Source: Bacteroidales bacterium (GTDB lineage: Bacteria > Bacteroidota > Bacteroidia > Bacteroidales > WCHB1-69). From it: a DNA stretch of 64,000 bases. Below, piece by piece: positions 8,532 through 19,104 of this stretch; the stretch's first letter is position 1, and every line of letters begins with the position of its first letter. The notes under the pieces were generated by a model that saw only the letters and a list, made by a program, of their open reading frames with translations, made no database searches and was not told the DNA's origin. Made by a program: the position numbers and the translations under genes. The stretch covers positions 1 to 64,000 of the forward strand of contig JAFXTE010000020.1 of assembly GCA_017525245.1 (NCBI GenBank), read 5' to 3'.

Positions 8532-9005
8532 TTAACGGGAAACTTCTAAGATTTCAAAATCCATAACACCGGCAGGAGCCTGCACACTGACCACATCGCC
8601 TTTGGAATTGCCAATAAGAGCTTTGGCGATTGGACTTGAGACCGAAATCTTGCCGCCTTTCAAATCCGCTTCCGACTCAGGCACAATAGTGTAGGTCATC
8701 ACCATGTTGTTCTTCAAATTCTTAATCTTTACGATAGAATATATCAACACTTTGGAGACATCAATCTTAGATTCATCCAAGACGCGCGCTTTAGATATCA
8801 GGTTTTTAAGATTGGCGATTTTCAGTTCGAGCATGCCTTGTGCTTCTTTAGCAGCATCATACTCTGCATTTTCGGAGAGGTCGCCCTTGTCTCGTGCATC
8901 GGCAATGGCCTGCGAGATTTTAGGCCTTTCCACAGATTCCAATTGGTTCAGTTCATGTTTAAGCGCATCCAAGCCCTCTTGGGAATAATATTTTACATCT
9001 TCCAT
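8532..9005 (-). CDS. greA: Transcription elongation factor GreA
   Basis: Rescues backtracked RNA polymerase by stimulating transcript cleavage. The start at 9005 gives 157 aa beginning MEDVKYYSQEGLDAL, matching normal GreA length; an upstream in-frame start at 9029 would add eight residues and is less likely. The N-terminal coiled coil carries the loop GDLSENAEYDAAKEAQ with the acidic tip. The C-terminal domain includes SPIAKALIGNSKGDVV. It leads a two-gene unit with the HIT gene. Confidence 0.95.
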   Translation of the reverse strand: MEDVKYYSQEGLDALKHELNQLESVERPKISQAIADARDKGDLSENAEYDAAKEAQGMLELKIANLKNLISKARVLDESKIDVSKVLIYSIVKIKNLKNNMVMTYTIVPESEADLKGGKISVSSPIAKALIGNSKGDVVSVQAPAGVMDFEILEVSR

Positions 9006-9029
9006 AATACGTTTAATAAAATTACACAA

Positions 9030-9057
9030 ATAGAAGAGACCGTTAAGTCTCTTCTAT
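9030..9057 (-). terminator. Hairpin after the PorV-family gene
   Basis: An 11-bp perfect stem ATAGAAGAGAC/GTCTCTTCTAT (9030-9040, 9047-9057) lies between the PorV-family stop and greA. The T-run after it on the minus strand is only three bases, so it may terminate weakly or protect a 3' end. Confidence 0.55.
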
Positions 9058-9086
9058 CGTGATAAACAATAAAATTTTGAATATGT

Positions 9087-10271
9087 TTACAAAGTGATTT
9101 TAATACCCATATAGTGATTGCCTTTCCACTTATTAGTGAATCTATAGCCATAATCGAAATAGATTCTGGGGCCGATAGCATGTTTCGCACGCTCTTTGGT
9201 AAGGGGTGCGCAAACGGTTGCACCGACAGCGGGACCAGTGAAGAAAGAATCACTATTCAAGAGAATGGCAGCAGTTTCATCCAAATTGGATTTTGCTCCT
9301 CTACCGATATTCTCAAGACCGTAACCGGCACGAATCATAAAGATGTTTCTGAAACCGTACTCAATACCAATAGCAAAGACATCTCTCGTGTAAGAATTTG
9401 CGGTGAATGTACCGGCGAAAGTGAGTCTGTGATCTGCATCATCGCGGGTAAGACCCTCTTCTGCCAATTCCTCTTTAGACATTTCGGCGTATTCGCCACC
9501 GAAGAACAAGAGGTCGTAGGAAACGCCAATGGACAAAAGAGAAGGCATCTCAAATTCGGCGGAACGCATCTGCAAAGTCTGATCGAACTCCTGACTCGGA
9601 ATGCGGGAACGGACCGAGAGACCGTCACCGGAATAATGCATAGGAAGACCTATATTCTTCAACGTAACACCGATTTTGAAATTTTCATACTTACCAGTCA
9701 CATACTGTACACCTGCATCAATTGCAAAACCAGTGGCTTTGGAGTCGGAAATACGCTCATTGATGATTTTTAATGAGATACCTCCTTTGATGAAGTTGTT
9801 GAAAGACTTTGCATAATGCAGTCCAATGTATGTCAGAGAAGGGCTAAACGTACCAAGTCCGCCTTCAGGCTGTTCCGTTGTGGTAATCATAATATCACCA
9901 AAACTTTGAGAGAAGAAAGAAACGGAGAGGACACCAAAGTCTTTCTTCTTGCCTAATTTCTGAGCAATGGCAATGGAGTTGATAGCGACACCAGCACCTG
10001 AACCGACAAGATATTGGGTTCTGTTGAATGCCAATTCCGTTTTGCGGACAGCCGTCAAACCTGCAACATTGGAGAAAACGGATTCCAGACCACGGATTTC
10101 AGCAACACCAGCACCCGCCAAACCGCTTGTACGGGCCCACGGATCGATAAGCAGGTGAGAAGCACCCGCCTGACCGGAACGGTCTCTATTTCCTGCAAAT
10201 ACCATAGAGGTACTTGCAGACAAGAGAGCGATAATTGTGCAAATTATTAATGATTTATATAGATTTTTCAT
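9087..10271 (-). CDS. PorV/PorQ-family outer-membrane protein
   Basis: A 394-aa protein with a signal peptide (residues 1-26, cut near VFA) and the family's N-terminal signature: AGASHLLIDPWARTSGLAGAGVA followed by FSNVAGL. The rest is an alternating beta pattern typical of a 14-strand barrel. PorV is the T9SS shuttle that carries cargo to the sortase PorU, and family members can also act as dedicated partners of particular cargo. It is the last gene of a three-gene minus-strand unit, 27 bp after the 1580-aa surface protein, which fits a dedicated role (inference). Confidence 0.85.
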   Translation of the reverse strand: MKNLYKSLIICTIIALLSASTSMVFAGNRDRSGQAGASHLLIDPWARTSGLAGAGVAEIRGLESVFSNVAGLTAVRKTELAFNRTQYLVGSGAGVAINSIAIAQKLGKKKDFGVLSVSFFSQSFGDIMITTTEQPEGGLGTFSPSLTYIGLHYAKSFNNFIKGGISLKIINERISDSKATGFAIDAGVQYVTGKYENFKIGVTLKNIGLPMHYSGDGLSVRSRIPSQEFDQTLQMRSAEFEMPSLLSIGVSYDLLFFGGEYAEMSKEELAEEGLTRDDADHRLTFAGTFTANSYTRDVFAIGIEYGFRNIFMIRAGYGLENIGRGAKSNLDETAAILLNSDSFFTGPAVGATVCAPLTKERAKHAIGPRIYFDYGYRFTNKWKGNHYMGIKITL

Positions 10272-10298
10272 ATTCTCTGTTTTTTAAGATTAATAATT

Positions 10299-13200
10299 TT
10301 AGAAACCATTCAAGTCTGTAGGACGCATATTGCAGAAGAATTTCAACGTACGCTCGCCAATGCCGGGAGCATTCACATGCATAATGTAAACGCCGCTGGC
10401 GATAGGAATGTTAGCGTGGTTCTTCAAATCCCATTGCACGAAGGAGTCGGCATCAGAGCCGTGTGTGAGAGTCCTGATCAGCGTACCGTTGACCGTATAG
10501 ATGGAAATCGTACACCTTGCAGGGAGATTAACTATGCGAACATAGTTCTCAAGTGCGGAATGCTCATAGTTGGAAAAACCATAATAAGGATTCGGCACAA
10601 TATTGATGTCTTGCAGCAATTGTTCCACATCAGCAACTTGCTCAACTTTGGTAGGAGCAATGTTCTTCGTGGTGAATTGATACATCGGATAACCGTTGTT
10701 CAAACTTGCGTGAGAGGATTGAGAAGGATCGTCATACCAACGAGATGAATATCTCATATAAGGACGGGAAACACGCAACTTGATAGTAACATCGGAAGAG
10801 AGCCATTTGTCCGCGAACATCTGGTTAGGCATCGGGATGCTGGTCCACATCACATTGTTGAACACATCCATCTTTTTCGCCTTACGAGCGTTGGACGTGT
10901 AATTAGTTTCATTAACCGTGTTGAATTTCTCTCTCAACCATTTACCCTCATCGTAAACACCGCAATCGTAGTACGGATACGAATTGCCATCGGAGCCCGT
11001 GAATGTACCTCCATGAGTGGTTCCGGCTGCACTAACAGTCTGACCACCATCGTTGAAGTTTCTTTCTCTGTTGAAACGGTAGTAAGTGTTGGCCGTATTA
11101 CCGGAACTACCCACCACATATACATAGTGGCGACCGCCGTTCAAAGGTTCTCCCAAGGACAAACCATAAGAATCTCTATAGGCATTGTACTCACCCTCTG
11201 TAAGGGCAATCAAATTGCCTTGGTCATCTGTAATAAGCGTATCAGCTCTGACATCCTTCATGTAAGCATAGACACTCGTAGGATTGAACTGCATGTCGTT
11301 ACCATTATTCAACTCATCAGCAGAGTTTTCTGCGAACATGATGTTCAAACGCTCACCGGTTTCCACATTGATAGCATAACCAGGGAACCAACCCATACCA
11401 GTCGTACCACTGTTGTCGGGATTTCCGTCTTTGTCAACAGAAGGACAATGTTTCGGTTCCATACGCACATTCTGATAGGTCTGACCATTGAAATGCTGGG
11501 TGACAAGATAGTTGTCGTTCAAACCAGCGGAACCAGATTCCAAGACAACCGCACGTGTCCAGAGACTCTTGTCGGGAGTGAGGACAATATCCACAGAGTA
11601 GAGGTTCGTCAGCGTCTGGTTATAACCACCGAGGTTAGGAATAGAGGATAGAGTGGTGAAATCAAATTCAGCAGGTTGAGGAGAGGCTTCCCCTTCAACG
11701 ATATCTTGAACCAAGAATCTGGCTTTAGGACCACCATCATACGGAGAGGACATAACGTAAGGAGCCCAAAGACCACTCAAAAATGTTTCAAACTGCTGAT
11801 TGGGATCCATGAAACCACGAACCAACTCAGTCGAACCGTTAGCGTCCACAAAATCAAACAGATTGAAGAAGTCCTCAGCACGCCACTTCATATAGTCACA
11901 TTGAGCTTGATCAGGCTGTACACTATTGCACTCCCATTTGTTGGAAGCAGTCTGTTGACCTGCGCGAATCCAGTTAGCAGGATAGTCACCCTCTTGGTCA
12001 GCAACACCGCCAAGCCACGGATAATCACCGCCATATTCAATAGTAGAACCGACGGCATCAGGTTGTGCATAGCGTGTCAGATTCTGGTATGTGTATCCAC
12101 CATGCTCCAAGACATAATCCTTGAGATTTTGCTGATAAATCTTGAAATCGGCGTTTTTGATAGAAATAGAGATACCCATTTCCAGGAAGAGCTGCTCGTT
12201 TGTCATGCTGATAGGCATGGCGGCAGTTGTCACACGCGTTGGCAGCGTATCACCCTCAACAACATCATAAAGACCGTTGTCTATGAGTTCACGATCGGAG
12301 ACCTCATCGGAAATAATCAATTGCCACATTGTACTGTCATTAACATCCTCGCTGATGTTATTCGGCAGGAATTTAATAATGTAGTCATAGGGTTTCACCT
12401 TCAACGGATCCACAACTTGGATGTTCAACGGACCAAAATTGTTCTTGTATTGGACATCATTATAGACATTGTTTGCAAGAATCTTCTCACGAGACTCATC
12501 AGTCAGGTCAAGGAAATAACCACCATTACCCTGTCCTTCAATACGGGTGATCATAGGCACATCACCATATTGTGAATTCAGGATGTTCTCAACAGGTTTG
12601 TGAGGAATACCGACCGTGGTCTTAATATTTCTACGGCCTGCGAGATAAGTGGTCTGCTGACCGTCAAGATAATCCGCATCCAATGTGAAACGTTTGTACT
12701 CATTGTAACCGTATGCCAAAACAAGGAAATAGTACTCCTTGTGATTGACAAGTCTTTTGTTGGTACCGGTGGCGAACTTATCTTCTGTGATTCTGAAAGA
12801 GTGAGAGATTCCGTTGTCAGAACCGTTCACCATTTCAGTGGCAACTGAAGTACCGATAGCATCGTTGTAAATCCAGTTAACGAGCTGGCCTACACCGTTC
12901 TGAATGTCACATTGAGCAACAAGCAAAGCTTTGCTGGCATCATTAAGGTCGGTGACACTGACGGAAGCATTCTTCAATTGGTAAATCTGGTAACCTTCAA
13001 ACACGTATGAACGTTGTTCGTGAGTCAACGTATCAAGGGTTTCAACCGGAACAGTTGAGACATGGACAATGGTATCCGGATCTCCTGCCGCAGTATAGGC
13101 GAAAGTGGTATCATATTGATTAACATAAGAAACCGTTGCCAATGTTCTCGGGATCTGCGGATCAAGTTCGGTATAAGTCTCGTGATAGTTGTTAGCCATA

Positions 13201-15041
13201 GGATTATTGTTGGAGATATAAAGAATCAACTCATTCTCGAGCTCACGAATTGTGACATCGGGAGCGTCAGGACCATCAAGGGTCTTGAAACAGTTTTCGA
13301 AAAGAGACTGACACTTGTCATCTGCACGTTTCAACAAATCAACGGAAGCCTGAGCACCACCTTGAGAAGCGCGTGCCCACGGAATACCGACGGTGATGTA
13401 GTTGACAGAACCGGGTTTCAAAGTGAAAGGACCAGCAGACTGCATGAAACGACGGTCGTATGGGGCATTACCCACATTAGCCTCCGTCCAGCCGTCAGCA
13501 CCATATCTCGTAGGATCCCACTCCTTACCGGGTTGGTCATTTTCATCCTTTACACCCCAGTTACACACATCAGTCAAACTTGGGAACATGAAGTCACATG
13601 CAGGACCATCAGCACCATTTGATGTGTGGGCATTACCACCATAACGCATTTTGGAGTTATCTCTCCACAAACCACGCAGCATGTTGTAATATTCAGGAGC
13701 GATACGCGGGTCACCCGTGACACTCTCGTTGTTGTTGTGATACACAAATCGTCTCATACCGAAACGTTCGTTATCTTCAATGCTATCACCGAAGTTCACA
13801 CCATTGATAGCCATTTGGTCAAGTTCGTATTGACTTCTGAGGAATTTGGCGCAATAACCGGCTTCTGAAGCGCTGTCAGCGTAGAATTTAGGATTATCGC
13901 GGCCATCAGGATCCATGTACGGACCTTGGAAGAAGTCAACACCCACGGCAGGCGGTTGATCGCCGTAAGCCCAGCTCTGACCGGAACCGTCAACGTTAGA
14001 TCCGTTGTAACAGTAACCCAAACCACGACCGACATCACAACCCACGTAGTCATCATTAGCATAACCCAAATCCGGGTCAACCCATTGTGAGAAATAGGTT
14101 TGCGTCAGCGTATAGGTTGAACGGTTGATGATCTCGTAAGAGTAGAACGTCATGTTATTGAGTTCGTCATTGGTAGCGAAACCAAAGCACTGTCCACGAA
14201 TTTCAAGACCGATGTTAGCACCTTGGGATTCTGTATGCGGGCCGCCATTATCATTGAAAATCCAGAAGAGAGTCTCATCACCTTTCAACACATGGTCGGC
14301 GTAAATCATACCGTTGGAATTGTGCCAATCGTCACCATAATAGAGCAGATCTTCGGGAGTTCTGGGAAGTGCATGCTCTGCTGCGAGTGCGATGTTATCC
14401 TCCGTCCACGGACAAAGGTCATTGTTCACATCATAGTACGGATAGTCACCGTTTTCAGGATCATATACACCGTTATCGTTCACATCCTTAAAAGGAGCCA
14501 AGTAGTAAGAATACAACGCGTCACCATGTGCAGGCCAATTAGCAATACTGGCGGGCATCACATAACCAGAGGTGTTGTAACCGTTGATATGTTCGTCAAC
14601 TTCAGCACGGGTGATTTTGAAATGCTTGTCGAACTTGATACACATGTCCTTGGTCGTACCTGCACCGACAAGTTTCAGCGGCCCAGTCCAATAGTCTTCA
14701 CCGACTTGTCTGAAACGGACGGCAGCCAATTTCAGTTGTCCATTGGAGTCATAACCACCAATCCACAATGCAGCGCAGAACATAGAAGTTTTGCCAGAGC
14801 CTCTTGGAACCTCATATTCGGCAACTTCCTTGAACCACATTGTACCACCGGTTTCGATATAGGCACGTACATTGTTCACCGTCAACTCATTGGAGCTACT
14901 TGCAGGAAGGCACGTAGCCGATTCCGCTTTCGGTGAGGAAGAACGTCTAACCTCTCCTTTTAATTTTTCGGCGCGTAATGTGCCAGACATCACAAGCACC
15001 ATTAGAAGAGTCAAGCAGAAAATTTGTTTAATATTTTTCAT
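10299..15041 (-). CDS. Large secreted surface protein with T9SS-like C terminus
   Basis: A 1580-aa protein with a signal peptide (residues 1-24, cut near LRA). No enzyme motif is recognised. The body is rich in Asn, Tyr, Trp and Gly, with several calcium-site-like stretches such as DVNDNGVYDPENGDYP and WVDPDLGYANDD. The C-terminal 95 or so residues resemble a T9SS sorting domain (NIVPNPYYGFSNYE, then NLPARCTISIYTVNGTLIRTL and ASGVYIMHV) but continue past the usual end with a tail FFCNMRPTDLNGF. It is 25 bp downstream of a TonB receptor gene and 27 bp upstream of a PorV-family gene. The set looks like one surface complex of transporter, large external protein and barrel. Confidence 0.85.
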   Translation of the reverse strand: MKNIKQIFCLTLLMVLVMSGTLRAEKLKGEVRRSSSPKAESATCLPASSSNELTVNNVRAYIETGGTMWFKEVAEYEVPRGSGKTSMFCAALWIGGYDSNGQLKLAAVRFRQVGEDYWTGPLKLVGAGTTKDMCIKFDKHFKITRAEVDEHINGYNTSGYVMPASIANWPAHGDALYSYYLAPFKDVNDNGVYDPENGDYPYYDVNNDLCPWTEDNIALAAEHALPRTPEDLLYYGDDWHNSNGMIYADHVLKGDETLFWIFNDNGGPHTESQGANIGLEIRGQCFGFATNDELNNMTFYSYEIINRSTYTLTQTYFSQWVDPDLGYANDDYVGCDVGRGLGYCYNGSNVDGSGQSWAYGDQPPAVGVDFFQGPYMDPDGRDNPKFYADSASEAGYCAKFLRSQYELDQMAINGVNFGDSIEDNERFGMRRFVYHNNNESVTGDPRIAPEYYNMLRGLWRDNSKMRYGGNAHTSNGADGPACDFMFPSLTDVCNWGVKDENDQPGKEWDPTRYGADGWTEANVGNAPYDRRFMQSAGPFTLKPGSVNYITVGIPWARASQGGAQASVDLLKRADDKCQSLFENCFKTLDGPDAPDVTIRELENELILYISNNNPMANNYHETYTELDPQIPRTLATVSYVNQYDTTFAYTAAGDPDTIVHVSTVPVETLDTLTHEQRSYVFEGYQIYQLKNASVSVTDLNDASKALLVAQCDIQNGVGQLVNWIYNDAIGTSVATEMVNGSDNGISHSFRITEDKFATGTNKRLVNHKEYYFLVLAYGYNEYKRFTLDADYLDGQQTTYLAGRRNIKTTVGIPHKPVENILNSQYGDVPMITRIEGQGNGGYFLDLTDESREKILANNVYNDVQYKNNFGPLNIQVVDPLKVKPYDYIIKFLPNNISEDVNDSTMWQLIISDEVSDRELIDNGLYDVVEGDTLPTRVTTAAMPISMTNEQLFLEMGISISIKNADFKIYQQNLKDYVLEHGGYTYQNLTRYAQPDAVGSTIEYGGDYPWLGGVADQEGDYPANWIRAGQQTASNKWECNSVQPDQAQCDYMKWRAEDFFNLFDFVDANGSTELVRGFMDPNQQFETFLSGLWAPYVMSSPYDGGPKARFLVQDIVEGEASPQPAEFDFTTLSSIPNLGGYNQTLTNLYSVDIVLTPDKSLWTRAVVLESGSAGLNDNYLVTQHFNGQTYQNVRMEPKHCPSVDKDGNPDNSGTTGMGWFPGYAINVETGERLNIMFAENSADELNNGNDMQFNPTSVYAYMKDVRADTLITDDQGNLIALTEGEYNAYRDSYGLSLGEPLNGGRHYVYVVGSSGNTANTYYRFNRERNFNDGGQTVSAAGTTHGGTFTGSDGNSYPYYDCGVYDEGKWLREKFNTVNETNYTSNARKAKKMDVFNNVMWTSIPMPNQMFADKWLSSDVTIKLRVSRPYMRYSSRWYDDPSQSSHASLNNGYPMYQFTTKNIAPTKVEQVADVEQLLQDINIVPNPYYGFSNYEHSALENYVRIVNLPARCTISIYTVNGTLIRTLTHGSDADSFVQWDLKNHANIPIASGVYIMHVNAPGIGERTLKFFCNMRPTDLNGF

Positions 15042-15066
15042 ATATCCTATTATTTTTTTCTATTGA

Positions 15067-18000
15067 TTAAAAGCCGAATTGAATACCTAAGCTTGCACGA
15101 ATCGGACGACTGTAGTTGTACGGATTCTGCACTCTCATTGTGTAATAATCAATGTAGGAAGGAACATAGACCTGTGAGTTGATCTGCTGTTGGTAAGCAG
15201 CTGCTGACAGATAACCATCGTCATCGGCATTGCCGGTGTAGTCATAGACAGAGATGATGTTCTTGAAGTTGAACAAGTTCTGAATATCAACATAAACAGT
15301 GACATAACCAATTTTTGCAGCCTTTGCCTTGCCGTTCTCATCCTTCTTGTTCTTGTTGAAGTTGAACATGAACGTTTTGTCGATACGCAAGTCACACTGA
15401 TACTGCCAAGGCATGTTAGAACCATTGATGGTACCGGAAAGCGTAGAGTTGGTACCGGAAACGATAGTGGAGTAAGGTGTGCTTGAACGGGTGTAAGGTG
15501 TACCAGATGCTGCGGAGAACAACAAGGAGAATCCAGTGTTGGCTAACCACTCGATGGTCTTGACCGTTTCTTTACCGTCAACAATGACAGTCTTGTCGCT
15601 GGTCGGACCGTCGTAGTTCACACCGCTCTCAAAACGGTAGTCAAAGTTGACACCGATTCTGTGACGCTGGTCGAAGCTCAAGTTGGTCAGAGTACGCAAG
15701 TTCGGTTGACCGGCTTGCAAAATGGCCAACTGTGATTGGCTGCTGGAACCAGTACCTTTTGCAAACTGCAACGTATAGTTGGCAGAAAGAGTGATGTTCT
15801 TGGTTCTGTTCATTCTGTAAGAGAAGGTGAAACCTTGAACGGTACCGAAGTCAATGTTCTGGTAAGAATAATAGGTATTCGGATATGCACCTGAGAAACG
15901 ATAAGCTTGAATCTGGTTACGTTTCTCTGAATAATAAGCACTGATACTGATAGCGGATTTAGCACCAATCTTCTGACGGAAACCGATTTCATAGTCAATA
16001 CTTTGTTGCGGTCTCATGTTCGGATTGTTGATAATGTCATTAGCCGAATTACGTTTGGAAATGAACAAGTAGTCAACCGGGGAAATCTGCAAATTAGTAG
16101 GACGGGAAGTGATGATGTTATAGTGAGCATAGAACAAAGAGTTGTCGTTCACAGGGAAGGAGAAGGAGATACGAGGCATCACAGACCATTGAGCTTTGTA
16201 ATCAGTGAAGGCGCCTGACTCCACTTTGGTGATTGAGTTGGTTTGGTCAATCTCATTCTTGAGGATAGGACCGTTCACGTTCAATGCAAGAGCGTCTTCC
16301 GGGTCAACAACCTCGGCACCGGTAGCATCATACCATGTGTCTTTATAACGATAACCCACAATAGACTGGGAGTTGAATTCACCACCGCTAATGTCAGCTT
16401 CGCTCATATACACATCATTTCCGCTATAATAAACCACCCACTCATCCGTAGCGTTGCCCACGAATCTCAGGTTGTTGTTCAATTGTCTCAAATCACCAAC
16501 AGTGTAAGCCTCACGGAACAAATAAGGATCCTTCAGGACTGACTGGTTAGCATCGAAACGGTCAACACGCAAACCGACATTGAACAGGAGGGAGTTGATG
16601 GCGAACTTATCCTGGATGTAGAATGCCATGTAGATGGGTTCGTATGCTCCGATGTTATATGTCTTCTGACCATTTTCCACATTGTTGAAAAAGTCATCAA
16701 TAGTGGTTTTCTTATTGTATTTCTTACCTGCATAATCATATCCATAGTAGCTGACCAGCGGTTCAGTACCTGCAGAAGTTCCCAAAAGCAACTCTTCTGC
16801 GGAGAACATATCCACATTGAATGTGTTGGGAGCAAGGTTGTCAATGTCAATCCAATCGTCTCCATTGGGATTCAATCCTAAGCTTGAACGCAGGTTTCTG
16901 TCAAAAACAGTCTGAGCGTCCGTATTGACATAACGGTTATAATCCACATAAATGTACTCGTCACCGTAAGTGATGATAGGATTATCCTTATCCAACTCAG
17001 TGATATGGGAGTTAGCCTCGTTGCGCATCAACGTCCACAACGGAACAGGTGAGATACCATATCCGCGATACGTCAATTTCTCAAAATCATAACCGAATTT
17101 CAACTCATGGTCATTGAGGTTCATGGAGATACTGGCTTTCAAACCAATCTGATCCATGGAGGATTTGCTATAACCACCCAGCACTGTACCAGGTGAATAG
17201 TACATGGAGTAAATCAGGTCGGGGCTGTCGCCATTTCTCAAAGCGCCCAGCTGTTGATAAAGATTCAGATCATAAGGAGTGGAACCAAAATATTCTCTGA
17301 TACTCTCCATGGGGAATTCCTCAAGGAAATTCAAGGTGTATTGAGACAAAATCGGGTTCACGTTGTAGTCAGGGTTGACCCGGAAAGTAACCACGGAGTC
17401 ATACCAACCGTTAAACTCGAAAACACCGTGAAGTTCATTATCTCCATTGATGCTGTCAGTCAAAACCAATTCGTCATGATACTCATAACCTTTTGCCTTG
17501 TTAGTGGTGAACTGACCCACATAACCATATTCAAAGAGACGGTCTTTGTGGTGGGCCGCATACGAAGTGCTTCCGATATGGGTATAGGATGCATTAATGT
17601 CATACATCAAGTTTTTGAGAACCGCCTTACCGGTGGTGTCGGAAACGACACGGTGGTTGAAACGGGCGTTCACACGTGTGTTACTGGATGTGGAAATCGG
17701 GTTGTTGTCTCCATCAAACAGCGCATAGGTTGTACCCCAGGATTTTCCCTTGTCATACTCGTAGGAACCGCTGAGGGACAATTTCATGTTATGGCGCTTG
17801 CCCATGATGAAGTCAAACTTCAGCTGACCAAGATAGTCCCAATAACCGGCATTTTTTCTGACACGTTCTTTATGGAAGGACTCGCTGGTGAGATAGCAAC
17901 CTTCCTGATAATAGACACCGTACTCGGAGGTACTATAGCGAAGCGGTTTGGCAATGAGGGCATCCAACGTCTCATCGTTGGCCACCCATGTACCACCACG

Positions 18001-18849
18001 TGCGGGGGATCCGTCATGGGTGTATGATATCTCACCGCTGAACAAGAAACCGATACGGGTCGGGTCATTTTTGGTCTTACCCTTCAACAGGGGACCGGTA
18101 ACGGTCGCAGCAACCAAAAAGTTGTTGTAACCGTCGATGGAACCGCGCAATTCCAAAGAACCGTGGAAGTCCTTGGGAGCTTGCTTGGTGGTAATCACCG
18201 TGAAGGAAGTACCATCACCGTATTCGGCCGGCACACCGCCCTGGATCAACTGCACCTCCTCGATGGAGGACATGGAGACACCGCTACCGCCACGGACGCG
18301 CATACCATCGACGATGGTCTGCTGTCCATCGGAACGGTTACCACGGACACTGGTCATGGCGCCGTCCACGGAGGAGACACCTTCAAGGTTTGCCAGTGCG
18401 CTGGTCACCGAACGGCCGGGAGTTGTACGGATGTTGTCTCCTGACATACGGCTGGCAGAAGTCGTGTTATCCTGGGAGAACACAGGCGGTTCCCACGTGA
18501 TAACGACCTCTTCAATGTCTGAGGTGAGGTCAATCTCAAAGTCGATAAACACGACTTGATTGGATGGCACAACAACACTGGATTTTGTCATGGTCTTGTT
18601 GACCATCACAGCATCAGCCTGCAAATCGTACGTTCCGGCCTCAATGTTGAACATTGCGTAATCACCCTTGTCATCGGCGGTTGCCATGTTCACCACACGG
18701 TCTCCGACCTTCAGAAACACCCTGGTATAAGCCAATGGCGCTTTCGTTTGGTCTGTCACTTTACCTTTAATCTGGCTCTGTGAGAATGCCGCACTAACGA
18801 ACAGGATGATTACTCCTAAAGTTGCGAGTAATTTTTTAATCATAGCCAT
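15067..18849 (-). CDS. TonB-dependent receptor with carboxypeptidase-like N-terminal domain
   Basis: A 1260-aa outer-membrane receptor with a signal peptide (1-23, cut near AFS). A carboxypeptidase-regulatory-like beta domain (about 24-110) begins QIKGKVTDQTKAPLAYTRVFLK. A plug domain follows (about 118-225; SALANLEGVSSVDGAMTSVRGNR, then IVDGMRVRGG and PAEYGDGTS), then a long barrel ending in Phe. An alternative ATG lies two codons in (18843). It heads the operon with the 1580-aa protein and the PorV-family barrel. No SusD-like lipoprotein is present, so this is not a classical polysaccharide locus, and its substrate is unknown. Confidence 0.93.
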   Translation of the reverse strand: MAMIKKLLATLGVIILFVSAAFSQSQIKGKVTDQTKAPLAYTRVFLKVGDRVVNMATADDKGDYAMFNIEAGTYDLQADAVMVNKTMTKSSVVVPSNQVVFIDFEIDLTSDIEEVVITWEPPVFSQDNTTSASRMSGDNIRTTPGRSVTSALANLEGVSSVDGAMTSVRGNRSDGQQTIVDGMRVRGGSGVSMSSIEEVQLIQGGVPAEYGDGTSFTVITTKQAPKDFHGSLELRGSIDGYNNFLVAATVTGPLLKGKTKNDPTRIGFLFSGEISYTHDGSPARGGTWVANDETLDALIAKPLRYSTSEYGVYYQEGCYLTSESFHKERVRKNAGYWDYLGQLKFDFIMGKRHNMKLSLSGSYEYDKGKSWGTTYALFDGDNNPISTSSNTRVNARFNHRVVSDTTGKAVLKNLMYDINASYTHIGSTSYAAHHKDRLFEYGYVGQFTTNKAKGYEYHDELVLTDSINGDNELHGVFEFNGWYDSVVTFRVNPDYNVNPILSQYTLNFLEEFPMESIREYFGSTPYDLNLYQQLGALRNGDSPDLIYSMYYSPGTVLGGYSKSSMDQIGLKASISMNLNDHELKFGYDFEKLTYRGYGISPVPLWTLMRNEANSHITELDKDNPIITYGDEYIYVDYNRYVNTDAQTVFDRNLRSSLGLNPNGDDWIDIDNLAPNTFNVDMFSAEELLLGTSAGTEPLVSYYGYDYAGKKYNKKTTIDDFFNNVENGQKTYNIGAYEPIYMAFYIQDKFAINSLLFNVGLRVDRFDANQSVLKDPYLFREAYTVGDLRQLNNNLRFVGNATDEWVVYYSGNDVYMSEADISGGEFNSQSIVGYRYKDTWYDATGAEVVDPEDALALNVNGPILKNEIDQTNSITKVESGAFTDYKAQWSVMPRISFSFPVNDNSLFYAHYNIITSRPTNLQISPVDYLFISKRNSANDIINNPNMRPQQSIDYEIGFRQKIGAKSAISISAYYSEKRNQIQAYRFSGAYPNTYYSYQNIDFGTVQGFTFSYRMNRTKNITLSANYTLQFAKGTGSSSQSQLAILQAGQPNLRTLTNLSFDQRHRIGVNFDYRFESGVNYDGPTSDKTVIVDGKETVKTIEWLANTGFSLLFSAASGTPYTRSSTPYSTIVSGTNSTLSGTINGSNMPWQYQCDLRIDKTFMFNFNKNKKDENGKAKAAKIGYVTVYVDIQNLFNFKNIISVYDYTGNADDDGYLSAAAYQQQINSQVYVPSYIDYYTMRVQNPYNYSRPIRASLGIQFGF

Positions 18850-18896
18850 TAATTTATATTAAACATAAAACTATTATCCACTCTATAATAAGCTTG

Positions 18897-18904
18897 CAAA
18901 AATA
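18897..18904 (-). promoter_or_regulatory. -7 box for the TonB receptor operon
   Basis: CAAAAATA on the plus strand is TATTTTTG on the minus strand, 48 bp before the receptor start. No clear -33 element is seen. Confidence 0.55.
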
Positions 18905-18954
18905 TAAAATTTTTCAATACGGATTTCGCCTTGCGATTATTTATTCAAAAAAAA

Positions 18955-18999
18955 GCTGATACAATAATATTATATATACATTAATAATATTGTATCAGC
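18955..18999 (-). terminator. Strong Rho-independent terminator
   Basis: A perfect 18-bp stem (18955-18972 with 18982-18999) with a 9-nt loop is followed on the minus strand by eight T residues. It ends the three-gene TPR operon and insulates the TonB receptor promoter. Confidence 0.9.
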
Positions 19000-19053
19000 C
19001 ATACTGCATGGCTTTATTACAAAAGCAAGACATAAGAAACAAATTTCACGAAT

Positions 19054-19104
19054 GCCAAAGCCAAAAGCTAACAGCTTAAAGCCAATGCCAACAGCCAACA
19101 GCTA
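19054..19104. repeat. Heptamer array at a TAG stop
   Basis: On the plus strand the units read gccaaaa, gctaaca, gcttaaa, gccaaca, gccaaca, with two 6-bp units. On the minus strand the array starts directly after the TAG stop of the lipoprotein gene (19104-19102). Confidence 0.75.

Noticed and set aside
9030-9057. Hairpin before greA considered as a regulatory leader
   Set aside because: Its position directly after the PorV-family stop fits a 3' element better; no ligand-type conserved bases.
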